63,529 bases of DNA, taken from contig JAKSJD010000012.1 of the NCBI GenBank assembly GCA_024398435.1, forward strand, positions 1-63,529, in the 5' to 3' direction. Below are positions 8,028 to 18,529 of this stretch, one piece after another; the first letter of the stretch is position 1; the number at the start of each line of letters is the position of its first letter. Below the pieces are notes generated by a model. The model did not search any database. It saw nothing but the letters and a program-made list of their open reading frames with translations, and was not told the DNA's origin. The DNA comes from Bacteroidaceae bacterium. Lineage in GTDB: Bacteria; Bacteroidota; Bacteroidia; Bacteroidales; Bacteroidaceae. A program made the position numbers and the translations under genes.

Positions 8028-9011
8028 TTAATCGTCCAACGGAATCTTGTTCTTTATCTTTGTGTTGACAAGGTCGAAATCGAGTTGAGTGCTGACCGAT
8101 TCATTAGCTTCGATACACTCAATGGCACGTGCAAACATGGCTGCAATGGAGAGCTGTTTCACCTTCTTGCTTGTGCCGCGATAAGGGATTGAGTTTGTGA
8201 AAACCATTTCCTCGAGTGGCGACTCGTCGACTCTCTCCGATGCCTTTCCGCTCATGATGCAGTGGCTGGCAACTGCACGTACCGAACTGGCACCTGCCTT
8301 CTTCATCTCTTCGGCTGCTTTGGTGATTGTACCTGCTGTGTCGACCATGTCGTCGACGATGACAACGTTCTTGCCTTCTACGTTACCGATAATCTGAATT
8401 GATTCAACAACATTGGCCTTGGCGCGGGTCTTGTTGCAAAGTACGAGAGGCACATTGAACTTCTTGGAGAAGAGGGCAGCACGCTTTGAAGCGCCGACAT
8501 CAGGGGCTGCTATGACGAGATTCTCAAGTTGAAGACTGTTGATGTATGGCACAAGTTCGAGCGAACCATAGAGGTGGTCGACTGGTACATTGAAGAATCC
8601 CTGAATTTGGTCGGCATGGAGGTCCATCGTGATAAGGCGGTCGATTCCGGCAACGCTTAGCATGTCGGCTACGAGCTTTGCACCTATTGGAACACGTGGT
8701 TTGTCCTTTCTGTCCTGACGAGCCCATCCGAAATATGGCACTACTGCGATGATGCTCTTTGCTGATGCGCGCTTTGCAGCGTCGATCATCAGAAGCAGTT
8801 CCATAAGATTGTCGGTGTTGGGGAATGTGGATTGTACGAGGAATACGTCGCAACCGCGTACTGATTCTTCGAATGAAACAACGAACTCTCCGTCGGCGAA
8901 ATCTGTACGAACGAGGTTGCCGAGTGGATAGCCGAGTTCTTTACAGATACTTTCTGCAAGATACTTGCTGTTGGTACCTGAAAATACTTTGAAAGAAGTC
9001 TTTTTGCTCAT
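8028..9011 (-). CDS. prs: Ribose-phosphate pyrophosphokinase (PRPP synthetase)
   Basis: The 327-residue enzyme makes PRPP from ribose 5-phosphate and ATP. It has FSGTNSKYLAESI at the N-terminus, the metal/ATP segment PYFGWARQDRK, the DLHADQIQGFF flexible region, and the PRPP loop VIVDDMVDTAGT. It is somewhat longer than usual, with a C-terminal extension ending NKIPLDD. PRPP is the substrate of the PurF-like protein encoded about 0.7 kb upstream, though this gene has its own promoter at 9043-9050. Confidence 0.96.
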   Translation of the reverse strand: MSKKTSFKVFSGTNSKYLAESICKELGYPLGNLVRTDFADGEFVVSFEESVRGCDVFLVQSTFPNTDNLMELLLMIDAAKRASAKSIIAVVPYFGWARQDRKDKPRVPIGAKLVADMLSVAGIDRLITMDLHADQIQGFFNVPVDHLYGSLELVPYINSLQLENLVIAAPDVGASKRAALFSKKFNVPLVLCNKTRAKANVVESIQIIGNVEGKNVVIVDDMVDTAGTITKAAEEMKKAGASSVRAVASHCIMSGKASERVDESPLEEMVFTNSIPYRGTSKKVKQLSIAAMFARAIECIEANESVSTQLDFDLVNTKIKNKIPLDD

Positions 9012-9042
9012 GAGAATAATGTATGATGCTTGAATTTGAGTG

Positions 9043-9075
9043 CAAAGTTACGAAAAAATGCAGTATGCCGAATGC
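9043..9075 (-). promoter_or_regulatory. Promoter of prs
   Basis: The minus strand has TAACTTTG (9050-9043) about 32 bp before the prs start codon. It matches the TAnnTTTG -7 box. Confidence 0.6.
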
Positions 9076-9167
9076 AGAATTCGAGATTTTTTTGAAAAAA
9101 GCGAATTTATTTCCAATGCAGCATTTGTGTTGATGCTTACTTTGATATATCCACTTTGCAATTCGTG

Positions 9168-9731
9168 CTATTCTGCTGCCTTCTTCAGTTCGCGGAACCA
9201 GTCCACGAGATCTTTGTAGTTTGACGATTCGTGGAAATCGAACTGGTCCCAAATAATGTCCTCAAGTACCACGCCTCCGAAACCATATTCCTTAGCCAGC
9301 AGGATGTCGTCGATGGAACGTATGTCCTTTGCATAGACATTGCGGCTGATATGGTGGTCGGCTTGGGCACGGTGCAACACAGCTGGGTTGATGTCGAGGA
9401 ACACGTAGCCACACTTGTCCTTCCATTCGTCTATGTTGTAGAGGTCGCACGAACGTGTGTAGAAGCCCTTGTATCCACGTGGCAATTCAGGATTCCGACT
9501 GCTGAGATGTATGCCTTTGAGGTTGTATTCGTTCTTCAGATAGAAGTGGTCGTTGACGATAATTCGGTCGTACCATTTGTGGTCGAGCAATGTCAGCAAG
9601 CGCTCGCAGAATATAGGCTCGGAATCGGGCTTACGTATGTGCAAGGTGTTGAGCCCTTCCTCAAACATGGCGTTGAGAATGGCATTTTCCTCGACGAAGA
9701 AATGGGGCGATGTGATGACGGCTACTTTCAT
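9168..9731 (-). CDS. TenI/ThiE-like TIM-barrel protein
   Basis: The 187-residue protein resembles thiamine phosphate synthase and TenI: an LHIRKPDSEP strand-helix near residue 30, IIVNDHFYL near 57, GIHLSSRNPELP near 73, and a TRSCDLYNIDEW segment where ThiE has its SxHxxxE region. It is shorter than ThiE (about 210 residues), and the VHLGQ motif is replaced by HLSSR, so synthase activity is doubtful. No other thiamine gene is nearby. Its start codon overlaps the end of the PurF-like gene by 4 bp, indicating coupled translation. Annotation pipelines would probably call it thiamine phosphate synthase. Confidence 0.75.
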   Translation of the reverse strand: MKVAVITSPHFFVEENAILNAMFEEGLNTLHIRKPDSEPIFCERLLTLLDHKWYDRIIVNDHFYLKNEYNLKGIHLSSRNPELPRGYKGFYTRSCDLYNIDEWKDKCGYVFLDINPAVLHRAQADHHISRNVYAKDIRSIDDILLAKEYGFGGVVLEDIIWDQFDFHESSNYKDLVDWFRELKKAAE

Positions 9732-11161
9732 TCCTGAGTGTTTTCTTCTTCAAGTGTGAACTGACTGCTGCCGTCGAAGCAATGCGTACAAACGTTGCAT
9801 TTAGGCAATCCGATGCAGTCGATGAGTGTCTCGAGTTTGCTGAACTTCAATGAGGAAAGTCCGAATCGCTTGCCGATTTCCTCCACCATGCGCTGATATT
9901 CTGGTGAGTCGGTCTTGATATACTTTTCGAGGTTCTTGTCTTCCTCGCCTTCCAATTCGGCAATCACGCGGCGTGTGATGAGTTCCATATCACTTTGTGA
10001 ACGGGTGAAATTGAGGAATGGACATCCATAAACGAGTGGTGGACACGAAATGCGCATGTGAACTTCCTTTGCTCCGCACTTGTACAATGCTTCTGTATTG
10101 TCCTTGAGCTGTGTACCGCGAACAATTGAGTCGTCGCAGAAGAGCATACGGCGGTCTTTCAGCATGTCCTTGTTGGCGATGAGTTTCATCTTGGCAACGA
10201 GGCTGCGGCGTTCCTGACTGCTAGGAGTGAACGAGCGTGGCCAAGTAGGGGTGTACTTCGAAATGGCACGGCGGTAGTCGGTCTTGTGACCAGCTGCATA
10301 GCCAATGGCCATACCTGTACCCGAATCAGGAATTGCAGAAACAGCATCAACCTCTGTAGGGTCGGTCTCTCCCATGGCCTTGCCACAGGCATAGCGAACA
10401 TCCTCTACATTGATTCCCTCGTATGTAGATGTAGGGAAACCGTAATATACCCATAGGAACGAACAAATCTGCATGCGCTTGTTTGGCTTTCGAAGTTGCT
10501 CAATTCCGTTGTCGCGAAGGCGGAGAATCTCTCCCGGACCTACATAACTGTCGATTTCATATCCTAAATTGTGGAATGCAGTGGATTCGCTTGCCACTGC
10601 ATAGGCACCTTTCTTCTTACCGATTACGATAGGGGTGCGTCCCCAAGCATCACGTGCTGCAATGATTCCGTCTTCAGTGAGCAAAAGCAATGAGCAAGAA
10701 CCTTTCACCTCACGGAACACGTTCTCAATACCTTCCACAAATGTCTTACCCTTGATGATCAGCAGACCGATGAGTTCTGTCTGGTTGATCTTGCCGGAAC
10801 TGAATTCCGACAGATGCATGTTCTCATTCAACAGTTTTTCCGCAAGTTCTTCCTTGTTGTTCACTCTTGCCACTGTGACGATGGCAAAGCGTCCGAGATG
10901 GGAATTCATCAGCAATGGCTGTGCATCCGTGTCGCTGATGATGCCGATGCCTGAATTGCCCTGGAACTTGTTGAGTTTTTCCTCAAAGACACTTCTGAAG
11001 TAGCTTGACTCCAGATTGTGGATTGAACGTGAGAATCCTTTCTCTTCACTGTATGTGGCCATACCGCCACGCATTGTTCCGAGATGTGAGTTGTAGTCAG
11101 TACCATAGAACAGGTCGTTGATACATTTGTGTTTTGATACTGTACCGAAAAAACCACCCAT
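9728..11161 (-). CDS. PurF-like amidophosphoribosyltransferase lacking the glutaminase cysteine
   Basis: The 477-residue protein follows PurF along its whole length: LGTMRGGMATYSEE, DAWGRTPIVIGKK, YVGPGEILRL, PDSGTGMAIGYA, and the PRPP loop MLFCDDSIVRGTQLK. The catalytic N-terminal cysteine (normally MCGIFG) is missing; the chain starts MGGFFGTVSK. The glutaminase NG motif is also replaced (VARVNNKEE). The four cysteines that bind the 4Fe-4S cluster in Bacillus PurF appear retained (QICSF, VYGCPF, CTHCFDG). It would bind PRPP but should not hydrolyse glutamine. An ammonia-dependent or regulatory role is possible. The functional purF is presumably elsewhere. Confidence 0.88.
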   Translation of the reverse strand: MGGFFGTVSKHKCINDLFYGTDYNSHLGTMRGGMATYSEEKGFSRSIHNLESSYFRSVFEEKLNKFQGNSGIGIISDTDAQPLLMNSHLGRFAIVTVARVNNKEELAEKLLNENMHLSEFSSGKINQTELIGLLIIKGKTFVEGIENVFREVKGSCSLLLLTEDGIIAARDAWGRTPIVIGKKKGAYAVASESTAFHNLGYEIDSYVGPGEILRLRDNGIEQLRKPNKRMQICSFLWVYYGFPTSTYEGINVEDVRYACGKAMGETDPTEVDAVSAIPDSGTGMAIGYAAGHKTDYRRAISKYTPTWPRSFTPSSQERRSLVAKMKLIANKDMLKDRRMLFCDDSIVRGTQLKDNTEALYKCGAKEVHMRISCPPLVYGCPFLNFTRSQSDMELITRRVIAELEGEEDKNLEKYIKTDSPEYQRMVEEIGKRFGLSSLKFSKLETLIDCIGLPKCNVCTHCFDGSSQFTLEEENTQE

Positions 11162-11192
11162 GATTTAAATTGATTATATATTGAATTTATAC

Positions 11193-13718
11193 TTATTTAT
11201 TGTCGATTCTGAAGCATACCTTGTCGTCGGCAAGATAAGCTGTGATAGTGTCGCCCTCGTGGATTTCTGACTCTACAATCAACTCCGAAATGCCGTCTTC
11301 AAGATGTTGCTGAATGGCACGGCGAAGCGGACGTGCACCGAACTGACGGTCATATCCTTTGTTGGCAATGAAGTTCTTTGCCTCAGGCTCGATGACGAGC
11401 TTATAGCCAAGTGACTCGATGCGCTGATAAACGCTTGTGAGTTCCACGTCGATTATCTTCAGTATGGCATCAATGTCCAACTGGTCGAATGTGATTATCT
11501 CATCGATTCGGTTGAGGAATTCAGGTGAGAACTGCTTGTTGAGAGCCTTTTGGATGACACTGCGGCTGACTTCCTTGTCATTCATGCCTGCCATTGCAGA
11601 GAAACCAACACCGCGGCCAAAGTCCTTCAGTTGACGGGTACCTACATTTGATGTCATGATGAGCACTGTATTACGGAAATCGACTGTACGGCCATTTGAA
11701 TCAGTCAATCGGCCGTCATCCATTACTTGAAGCAAGATATTGAACACATCAGGATGTGCCTTTTCAATCTCGTCGAGCAAAACAATTGAATAAGGTTTTC
11801 TGCGTACCTTTTCTGTGAGCATTCCACCTTCTTCGTAACCTACATATCCAGGAGGAGCACCTACCAAACGGCTGACTGTGAACTTCTCCATATATTCCGA
11901 CATGTCGATACGCACAAGGGCATCCGACGAACCGAACATGTGTTCTGCCAACTTCTTGGCAAGATATGTCTTTCCAACTCCTGTAGGACCGAGGAACATG
12001 AATGTGCCGATAGGGCGGTTAGGGTCCTTTAAGCCAATACGGCTTCGCTGAATGGCACTGACAAGCTTGTCGATGGCAGCATCTTGTGCTATCACCTTGC
12101 CCTTCAACTCCTGACGCATACCTTTCATGCGAATGCCTTCGTCCTGTGCCATCTTCCGAACTGGAATGCCCGTCATCATCGAAACGGTTTCTGCCACCTT
12201 GTCAGCATCCACAGTCTCTCTGTTCTCGACGAGTGTAGCTTCCCATTCAGCCTTCATGCGGTCGAGCTCTTCTTTCAAGTTCTTTTCCGTATCACGGAAT
12301 TCTGCAGCCTTTTCATAATCCTGATTCTTCACTGCAGCCTCCTTATTTGCGATAGCTTCGTCGATGAGAGCTTCCTGTTCTTCTATTTCCTTTGGAACAT
12401 TTATGTTGCATACATGAACTCTCGAACCAGATTCGTCGAGTGCATCAATAGCCTTATCAGGGAATGAGCGGTCGGTCACATACCTTTCAGTCAGTCTGAC
12501 GCAAGCTGCCAAAGCCTCTTCGGTGTATGTAACATTATGATGAGCCTCATATCTGTCCTTAATGTTGTGAAGGATAGTGAGGGTTTCTTCCTGAGTGGTG
12601 GGTTCCACGATAATCTTCTGGAATCGGCGTTCGAGGGCACCGTCCTTTTCGATGCTCTTACGATATTCATCGAGTGTGGTAGCACCGATGCACTGGAGTT
12701 CGCCTCGTGCAAGTGCAGGTTTCATCATATTCGCAGCATCCATTTGTCCAGCTTGATTGCCGGCTCCTACAATACTGTGAATCTCGTCGATAAATATGAT
12801 GATATCAGGATTTTCTCTCAGTTCGTTGATGATTGAACGCATGCGCTCCTCAAACTGACCTCTGTATTTTGTGCCAGCTACGACACTTGACATGTCGAGG
12901 GATACAATTCGCTTGTTGAAGAGGATGCGTGATACCTTTCTTTCTATGATACGAATTGCAAGACCTTCAACGATTGCACTCTTGCCGACTCCTGGTTCAC
13001 CGATAAGGACAGGGTTGTTCTTCTTTCTGCGAGAGAGAATCTGGGCAATGCGTTCAATTTCCTTTTCACGTCCTACAACTGGGTCGAGTTTTCCTTCACG
13101 TGCAGCCTTCGTTATGTCCACTCCAAACATGTCAATGGCAGGAGTGTCAGTCATCTGCTGACGGCGTTCAGTCGTGCGAGTACTTGCAGTCTTGTTGTCG
13201 CTACGGTTTGAAGGAGGAGCATCTTCCTCGTCTTCGTCTTCATCATCGTCGAAATCAATATCCGACTTAGGTATCTGCGTCTTTTTCGATACTGATGCAA
13301 ACACCTTATCATAGTCTATTCCGTTTTCTGTCAGAATGTTCATGGATTCCGTTGTTGTGTGTTTAAGCATACCGAGCAAAAGATGTTCGGCATCGATGCA
13401 GTCGCTCTTCAGCAACTTGGCTTCAAGCATGCCCAAACGCAATATGTTGGATGCTTCTTCTCCTACAGCCAAATCAGTGGCAGTACCATTGACTGCATTG
13501 TTTCGTGAGAGAATGTCTTCCAACTTTTGCTTGTAGTCGCGTATGTTCAGGAAAAACTTGTCGCGCAGCAATTGGTAGGCATGGTTCTCTCCGTCGCGAA
13601 TGATTCCGAGCATTATATGTTCGGGTTCAATGCTTTGATTGTTCAGTCGGAGTGCTTCCTCACGACTGTATGATAGTATTTGTTTTACCTTCTCTGAGAA
13701 GGGGAGTGATAATTTCAT
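11193..13718 (-). CDS. clpC: ATP-dependent Clp protease ATP-binding subunit ClpC
   Basis: Starting at [10 protein letters not shown] (13718; a frame-consistent ATG also lies at 13730) gives 841 residues. Two Clp N repeats span residues 1-145. An acidic linker ([10 protein letters not shown]) follows, then AAA-1 with GEPGVGKSA and DEIHSIVG, a middle region with a UVR-like [17 protein letters not shown], and AAA-2 with [21 protein letters not shown] and the arginine-finger region. This Hsp100 unfoldase would feed ClpP. The acidic insert is longer than in Bacillus ClpC. Confidence 0.95.
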   Translation of the reverse strand: MKLSLPFSEKVKQILSYSREEALRLNNQSIEPEHIMLGIIRDGENHAYQLLRDKFFLNIRDYKQKLEDILSRNNAVNGTATDLAVGEEASNILRLGMLEAKLLKSDCIDAEHLLLGMLKHTTTESMNILTENGIDYDKVFASVSKKTQIPKSDIDFDDDEDEDEEDAPPSNRSDNKTASTRTTERRQQMTDTPAIDMFGVDITKAAREGKLDPVVGREKEIERIAQILSRRKKNNPVLIGEPGVGKSAIVEGLAIRIIERKVSRILFNKRIVSLDMSSVVAGTKYRGQFEERMRSIINELRENPDIIIFIDEIHSIVGAGNQAGQMDAANMMKPALARGELQCIGATTLDEYRKSIEKDGALERRFQKIIVEPTTQEETLTILHNIKDRYEAHHNVTYTEEALAACVRLTERYVTDRSFPDKAIDALDESGSRVHVCNINVPKEIEEQEALIDEAIANKEAAVKNQDYEKAAEFRDTEKNLKEELDRMKAEWEATLVENRETVDADKVAETVSMMTGIPVRKMAQDEGIRMKGMRQELKGKVIAQDAAIDKLVSAIQRSRIGLKDPNRPIGTFMFLGPTGVGKTYLAKKLAEHMFGSSDALVRIDMSEYMEKFTVSRLVGAPPGYVGYEEGGMLTEKVRRKPYSIVLLDEIEKAHPDVFNILLQVMDDGRLTDSNGRTVDFRNTVLIMTSNVGTRQLKDFGRGVGFSAMAGMNDKEVSRSVIQKALNKQFSPEFLNRIDEIITFDQLDIDAILKIIDVELTSVYQRIESLGYKLVIEPEAKNFIANKGYDRQFGARPLRRAIQQHLEDGISELIVESEIHEGDTITAYLADDKVCFRIDNK

Positions 13719-13777
13719 TTTCTTGTACAATTAATAATTTATGTACAGATTGTTTCTGCAAACATCATGCCAAGCAA

Positions 13778-15412
13778 TTACTTCAGTTGTCCGGGACCAT
13801 CCACCTTGTATGTGAAGTCGTCGAAGAAGGCATTGCCGCCATTATTCTCTTTTGTGGTGTAGGAATATAGTCCTACGCGGCAGCCTTTCCATCCCGAACT
13901 CTTTTCACTGAATTCCTTTCCAATGGCAGTAAATGTCTTACCATCAGTACTATAACTGAATTGTTGCTTATTGTTTACGCCATCGATATTCAGACGAATC
14001 CAAATGGCTTTTGTCTTCGATTTCAGTTGGGCAATAGCGGTTGTCATTCCGTTCATTTCAATATAAACCTCAGGAATATCCTTTGTATCACCGTTGTTCT
14101 TCATCTCAATGCCAGCACCTGCCATCATGCTGCCAAGACACGACAATCCGGCACGTTGGCCATTAGTCATATCACGAAGTTCAAGTTTGACTGTGACTTC
14201 GCCCTTGTAACCCATTGTCTTTTGTGTGAGTTGATTGTGGGCATCGTAGAGGTTGTGTGCCGTAGTTGCCTTGATGGCAAGTTTGCCTTTACGGATAGAT
14301 GTTGATATACAACCATCTTGTGGATTATGGTTTGTCTGCCACTGAATGCCAAGTTTACCTCCATTGAAGTTGTCGTCAGTTTGTGGATGGTGAGGTTTCT
14401 CGCTTGTTCCCGTATTTGGTTTGCTGACAATCTTCATTGGTTCTCCGATTCCATTGCCGTCAACGTCTTCTCCAATTGTAGGGAAACCATCTGATTGCCA
14501 CTTTACAGGCTGTAGATGAACAACTCTGCCTTGAGGATTACGATCTTGGAAATGATAGAACCACCATTCACCATCTGGAGTGTCGACCAAAGCACCTTGA
14601 TGAGGTCCGTTTACATTAGTAGAACCTTGTTCAAGTACTCGTTTGCCTTCGTATGGCCCATAAATATTCTTACTGCGAAGAACCATCTGCCAACCAGTGC
14701 CAACTCCACCTTCCGGTATGCTGAGGTAATAGTAGCCATCACGTTTTAAGAACTTTGTTCCTTCTGCCACTGGTCCTTCGTAGACAACCTTTCCATCATC
14801 AAGGATTTGCTTCCCGTCAGGACTCATACGATGAATTATGATAGCACCGGCACCGACTTTACCACGTCCAAGCCATGCATTTCCATCTTCATCCCAAAGT
14901 GGGCAAGGGTCTTCCCATCCTTTTATGTTCTTTACTTGGTAAAGAGGTTCCCATGGACCTTCGGCATGTTCGGCTGATGTCATGAACAGTCCATCGTTTG
15001 GCATACATACAAAGATATAGAATCTGCCATTATGATAACGAAGGGCAGGGGCCCAAGTTCCGTCGCCATAGCCTTGCATTGTGCGGAACTTATCCATGTT
15101 AATCTGGTCGTACACTTGAGCCACGATAGTCCAATTGACCATGTCTGTGGATTCAAGTATTGGCATTCCCATATAATGGAATTCAGAACAAGTCATATAG
15201 TATTTGTTGCCTACTCGGATGATGTCAGGGTCAGAATAGTCGGCATGAAGCACAGGGTTGGCAAAGGTTCCGTTGCCTAAGTCGCCCCAGCGAGTGTCCG
15301 TGTCATTCTGAGCCATTGAAAACAGTGGCATCATGCAGGCAATCAGGAGTACTATGAATTTCTTGTTCACGTTGTGTTGTATTGCTTTTTGTTTGTATTC
15401 AGTGTTATTCAA
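13778..15412 (-). CDS. Glycoside hydrolase family 43 (xylosidase/arabinofuranosidase type)
   Basis: A secreted 544-residue enzyme with signal sequence ending PLFSMAQ. The five-bladed propeller carries the GH43 acids: base Asp in ADYSDPDIIR, the pKa-modulating Asp in WEDPCPLW, and acid Glu in PVAEGTKFL. After about residue 350 comes a C-terminal beta-sandwich (DDNFNGGKLGIQWQTNH, FDDFTYKV). Likely substrates are xylan or arabinan side chains. The ATG at 15412 overlaps the upstream gene by 8 bp. A GTG at 15370 (VNKKFIVLL) would give a tidier signal peptide and may be the true start. Confidence 0.9.
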   Translation of the reverse strand: MNNTEYKQKAIQHNVNKKFIVLLIACMMPLFSMAQNDTDTRWGDLGNGTFANPVLHADYSDPDIIRVGNKYYMTCSEFHYMGMPILESTDMVNWTIVAQVYDQINMDKFRTMQGYGDGTWAPALRYHNGRFYIFVCMPNDGLFMTSAEHAEGPWEPLYQVKNIKGWEDPCPLWDEDGNAWLGRGKVGAGAIIIHRMSPDGKQILDDGKVVYEGPVAEGTKFLKRDGYYYLSIPEGGVGTGWQMVLRSKNIYGPYEGKRVLEQGSTNVNGPHQGALVDTPDGEWWFYHFQDRNPQGRVVHLQPVKWQSDGFPTIGEDVDGNGIGEPMKIVSKPNTGTSEKPHHPQTDDNFNGGKLGIQWQTNHNPQDGCISTSIRKGKLAIKATTAHNLYDAHNQLTQKTMGYKGEVTVKLELRDMTNGQRAGLSCLGSMMAGAGIEMKNNGDTKDIPEVYIEMNGMTTAIAQLKSKTKAIWIRLNIDGVNNKQQFSYSTDGKTFTAIGKEFSEKSSGWKGCRVGLYSYTTKENNGGNAFFDDFTYKVDGPGQLK

Positions 15413-16703
15413 GCCACTTTGTGATGCGGCTGATGATTTCGTTCTTTACGTCTTCTGGCATTGTGACAATGCTAGAACCGTGGTCGCCTCCAGGCTTTAC
15501 ATATACTCTCATGTTCTGCTTCTTTGAGCAATCAAGCCATGTACATACACCACTAGCACTCCAAGGGTCGTTCGAACCATAAATGAATATGTGTGTTGGG
15601 TCTTCTTCTTTCAAGAACTTTACTGTACGGTTGTAGAGAGTAGGGTCGAACTTGATGCTGCGAAGACTTGGTGGAAGCATTATCTTGTTGAGGTAACCCT
15701 TTGTATCCTTGACTACAGTCCATTTCTTCAAGCCCTTGAGCGAATAGCCATAATATCCAAGTTCTCGAGCTGCCTGAACATCAAATGAGAGATATTTGCT
15801 TGGATAGGCAAAGTAGTCGGGACCAGATACGTTGAGGAAGTGGTTGAGAAGTTCCTCGTCGGATGCTGTGACAGGTGGAATCTGTGAAGTAGGAGTTCCG
15901 TACTGCCAATGAGCGAATGAGTATTCCATCACAACATAATCGAATATTTCCTCAATTGGAAGATAGAAGTTGTAGTTGTGTTTCTTGCAATATTCCTCAA
16001 ACATAGGAACCAGACGGTCTCTGCGCTTCAGCATTTCCTGTTGTGCCTTGAGAATGATTTTGCGGTCAGCCTTTGTGCCAGCTTGCTTTGCTATGAATTT
16101 CTCATGGCGTCCGTCTTCTACACTTGCATTCAAAGGAGCTACATAGCTTACGCTTACATCAACATCGTTTGGATAGAATACGCGATAGAACATTGTTGTT
16201 TGTCCGCCTTTGCTTGTTCCAGTACTAATCCATTTGCCTTTCAGCAGTTGACCGATTGTTTGGCGCACATTATGAAGGTCGGCAAGTGAGTTCTCCACAG
16301 TGAGGAAATCCCAATTGCAAGGGTCAGGAGTTGACTCATCGAAGAAACGATATTCGCAGAGCACGATGTTTGCATTGAACAGTCTGCTGAGTTCCTCTTC
16401 ATATCCCTGACTGAATCCATATCCAGCCTGATAGCCTTCTGTAACAATGACAGTAGGGCGGTCGAGACCTTTGAGGCCTACGAAGATTCTCTGTGTGAAT
16501 GTTCCGTCACTTGCATCGTGGCCATTCACGTTTTGCTGAATCTTCATGACATACTTTTCCTTGAATCGTGTTGATTGCAGAGGCTTTACGTCGCTAATGC
16601 CTTTGAGGGCACTGAGGTCACGCATGAACTGTGTGGTCTCTTGTTGTGCTATTGCTGCCAATGAGAGTATGCAGCAAAGGATGGAAACAATCAGCTTTTT
16701 CAT
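15405..16703 (-). CDS. Secreted S37-type (PS-10) peptidase
   Basis: Starting at MKKLIVSIL (16703) gives 432 residues with a Sec signal ending AAIAQ. The fold is alpha/beta hydrolase. The nucleophile elbow is STGTSKGGQT, an acidic residue is likely in IYGSNDPWSASG, and a histidine in KPGGDHGSS. The closest family I recognise is PS-10/S37 tripeptidyl aminopeptidase, which removes N-terminal tripeptides. It sits between ProS and GH43 genes, an unrelated context, and overlaps GH43 by 8 bp. Substrate is not visible from sequence. Confidence 0.8.
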   Translation of the reverse strand: MKKLIVSILCCILSLAAIAQQETTQFMRDLSALKGISDVKPLQSTRFKEKYVMKIQQNVNGHDASDGTFTQRIFVGLKGLDRPTVIVTEGYQAGYGFSQGYEEELSRLFNANIVLCEYRFFDESTPDPCNWDFLTVENSLADLHNVRQTIGQLLKGKWISTGTSKGGQTTMFYRVFYPNDVDVSVSYVAPLNASVEDGRHEKFIAKQAGTKADRKIILKAQQEMLKRRDRLVPMFEEYCKKHNYNFYLPIEEIFDYVVMEYSFAHWQYGTPTSQIPPVTASDEELLNHFLNVSGPDYFAYPSKYLSFDVQAARELGYYGYSLKGLKKWTVVKDTKGYLNKIMLPPSLRSIKFDPTLYNRTVKFLKEEDPTHIFIYGSNDPWSASGVCTWLDCSKKQNMRVYVKPGGDHGSSIVTMPEDVKNEIISRITKWLE

Positions 16704-16775
16704 ATACATTATATATTATATAATAATGGTCATGCACCACGATTCGACAAGGTCGAAGGGCAGTGCATGAATGGT

Positions 16776-18257
16776 TTAGTAGGCACGTGCAATGAGCACT
16801 CTACACTTGGAAGGCTTTCCGCTTACCATATCTGTTCCAGGAGTTTGCTCGAACATATAAGGCACGCATCGGATGGTAGCCTGAGTTTCTTCCTTGATTT
16901 GAGCCTCCGTCTCTGGAGTGCCGTCCCAATGGCAAAGGAAGAAGCCACCGTCTTTAATCTTCTCCTTGAACTCTTCGTAGTTGTCGCACTCATAGATGTG
17001 GGCATTGCGGTAGTCGAGAGCCTTCTTGTAGATGTTGGTCTGAATATCGTCGAGAAGGTTCTTTACGTATTCTTCGATTCCTTCAATGCTAACGGTTTCT
17101 TTCTCAAGAGTATCACGACGCATAACTTCCACTGTGCCGTTTTCCATATCTCTTGCTCCAATCACGAGACGAACAGGAACACCCTTGACTTCATAGTCGG
17201 CAAACTTGAATCCAGGACGCTTCTGGTCGTCGTTGTCGTACTTGACGCTGATACCCATTGCCTTGAGGTTTTGGCAGATTTCTGCAGCTTTGTTGTTGAT
17301 GGCTTCGAGTTGTTCGTCAGTCTTCCAGATTGGTACGATTACAACCTGAGTAGGTGCAAGGCGTGGAGGAAGAACAAGTCCGTTGTCATCTGAGTGGGTC
17401 ATGATGAGAGCACCCATGAGTCGGGTTGAAACTCCCCAACTTGTAGCCCATGCATAGTCTTGCTTCTGGTCCTTATCGAGGAATGTAACTCCGAATGCCT
17501 TACCGAAGTTCTGACCGAGGAAGTGGCTTGTACCGCTTTGGAGAGCCTTTCCGTCCTGCATCATTGCTTCTATTGTGTAAGTGTCGAGAGCACCTGCAAA
17601 TCGTTCAGTTTCGCTCTTTACACCTTGAATCACTGGTACTGCCATGTATTGCTCTGCAAAGTCGGCATAAACCTTGAGCATCATCTTTGCACGTTCTTCA
17701 GCTTCTTCACGAGTGGCATGAGCTGTGTGGCCTTCCTGCCAAAGGAATTCTGAAGTACGAAGGAAAAGGCGGGTACGCATTTCCCAACGCATTACGTTAC
17801 ACCACTGATTGCAGAGGATAGGGAGGTCGCGATACGACTTGACCCAATTCTTGTATGTGTTCCAAATGATAGTTTCTGAAGTAGGGCGGATGATGAGTTC
17901 TTCTTCGAGTTTAGCTTCTGGGTCTACTACAACTCCGTCGTGAGTTTCGTTTGTCTTCAGACGATAGTGTGTTACAACGGCACATTCCTTTGCAAAGCCT
18001 TCTACGTGTTCTGCTTCCTTGCTGAGGAACGACTTTGGGATAAGCAGTGGGAAGTAAGCGTTTTGTACGCCTGTTTCCTTGAACTTAGCATCAAGCACGC
18101 TCTGAATCTTCTCCCAGATAGCATAGCCATAAGGACGGATAACCATACATCCACGCACATCTGCTTGCTCTGCCAATTCAGCTTTTACCACTAACTCATT
18201 GTACCATTGAGAGTAGTTCACACTTCTCTTTGTCAAACCTTTTAATTCTGTTGCCAT
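16776..18257 (-). CDS. proS: Prolyl-tRNA synthetase (archaeal/eukaryotic type)
   Basis: The 493-residue class II synthetase lacks the editing insertion of the bacterial type. Motif 2 is [22 protein letters not shown] and motif 3 is [22 protein letters not shown]. The anticodon-binding domain follows from about residue 290, then a C-terminal zinc-domain-like region ending in VLIARAY with the terminal tyrosine typical of this type. It charges tRNA-Pro. Its promoter box faces the OmpA-like gene promoter in the divergent 272-bp gap. Confidence 0.96.
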   Translation of the reverse strand: MATELKGLTKRSVNYSQWYNELVVKAELAEQADVRGCMVIRPYGYAIWEKIQSVLDAKFKETGVQNAYFPLLIPKSFLSKEAEHVEGFAKECAVVTHYRLKTNETHDGVVVDPEAKLEEELIIRPTSETIIWNTYKNWVKSYRDLPILCNQWCNVMRWEMRTRLFLRTSEFLWQEGHTAHATREEAEERAKMMLKVYADFAEQYMAVPVIQGVKSETERFAGALDTYTIEAMMQDGKALQSGTSHFLGQNFGKAFGVTFLDKDQKQDYAWATSWGVSTRLMGALIMTHSDDNGLVLPPRLAPTQVVIVPIWKTDEQLEAINNKAAEICQNLKAMGISVKYDNDDQKRPGFKFADYEVKGVPVRLVIGARDMENGTVEVMRRDTLEKETVSIEGIEEYVKNLLDDIQTNIYKKALDYRNAHIYECDNYEEFKEKIKDGGFFLCHWDGTPETEAQIKEETQATIRCVPYMFEQTPGTDMVSGKPSKCRVLIARAY

Positions 18258-18325
18258 ATTGTTTGTTTTATCCTTTGTTCCTAAAAATAATACTAGCTTT
18301 CAATCAGCTTTTTCGAAATCGACTA

Positions 18326-18333
18326 CAAATGTA
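18326..18333 (-). promoter_or_regulatory. Promoter -7 box of proS
   Basis: The minus strand reads TACATTTG, matching TAnnTTTG, about 70 bp before the proS start codon. Confidence 0.5.
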
Positions 18334-18449
18334 CGAATTTTATTTGGTATGAGTGCTTCTTTATATAAAGAAAATGGCGAATTAATGTTAATTTAATAAA
18401 AAATTATAAATATTTTCACATTATGCATTCAAGTTTTTACAATATTTTG

Positions 18450-18457
18450 TATCTTTG
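18450..18457 (+). promoter_or_regulatory. Promoter -7 box of the OmpA-like gene
   Basis: TATCTTTG followed by CAGCG lies 73 bp before the start codon. The 5' leader is A/T rich. Confidence 0.65.
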
Positions 18458-18529
18458 CAGCGCAAAATCATTTAATGGTTGATGCAAGACATTACAAATA
18501 TTTTATAAACTAATAAACAAAACAAAATT

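Noticed and set aside
13778-16703. Polysaccharide utilisation locus around GH43 and the S37-type peptidase
   Set aside because: No SusC/SusD pair, regulator or sugar transporter is present, and the flanking genes are proS and clpC.
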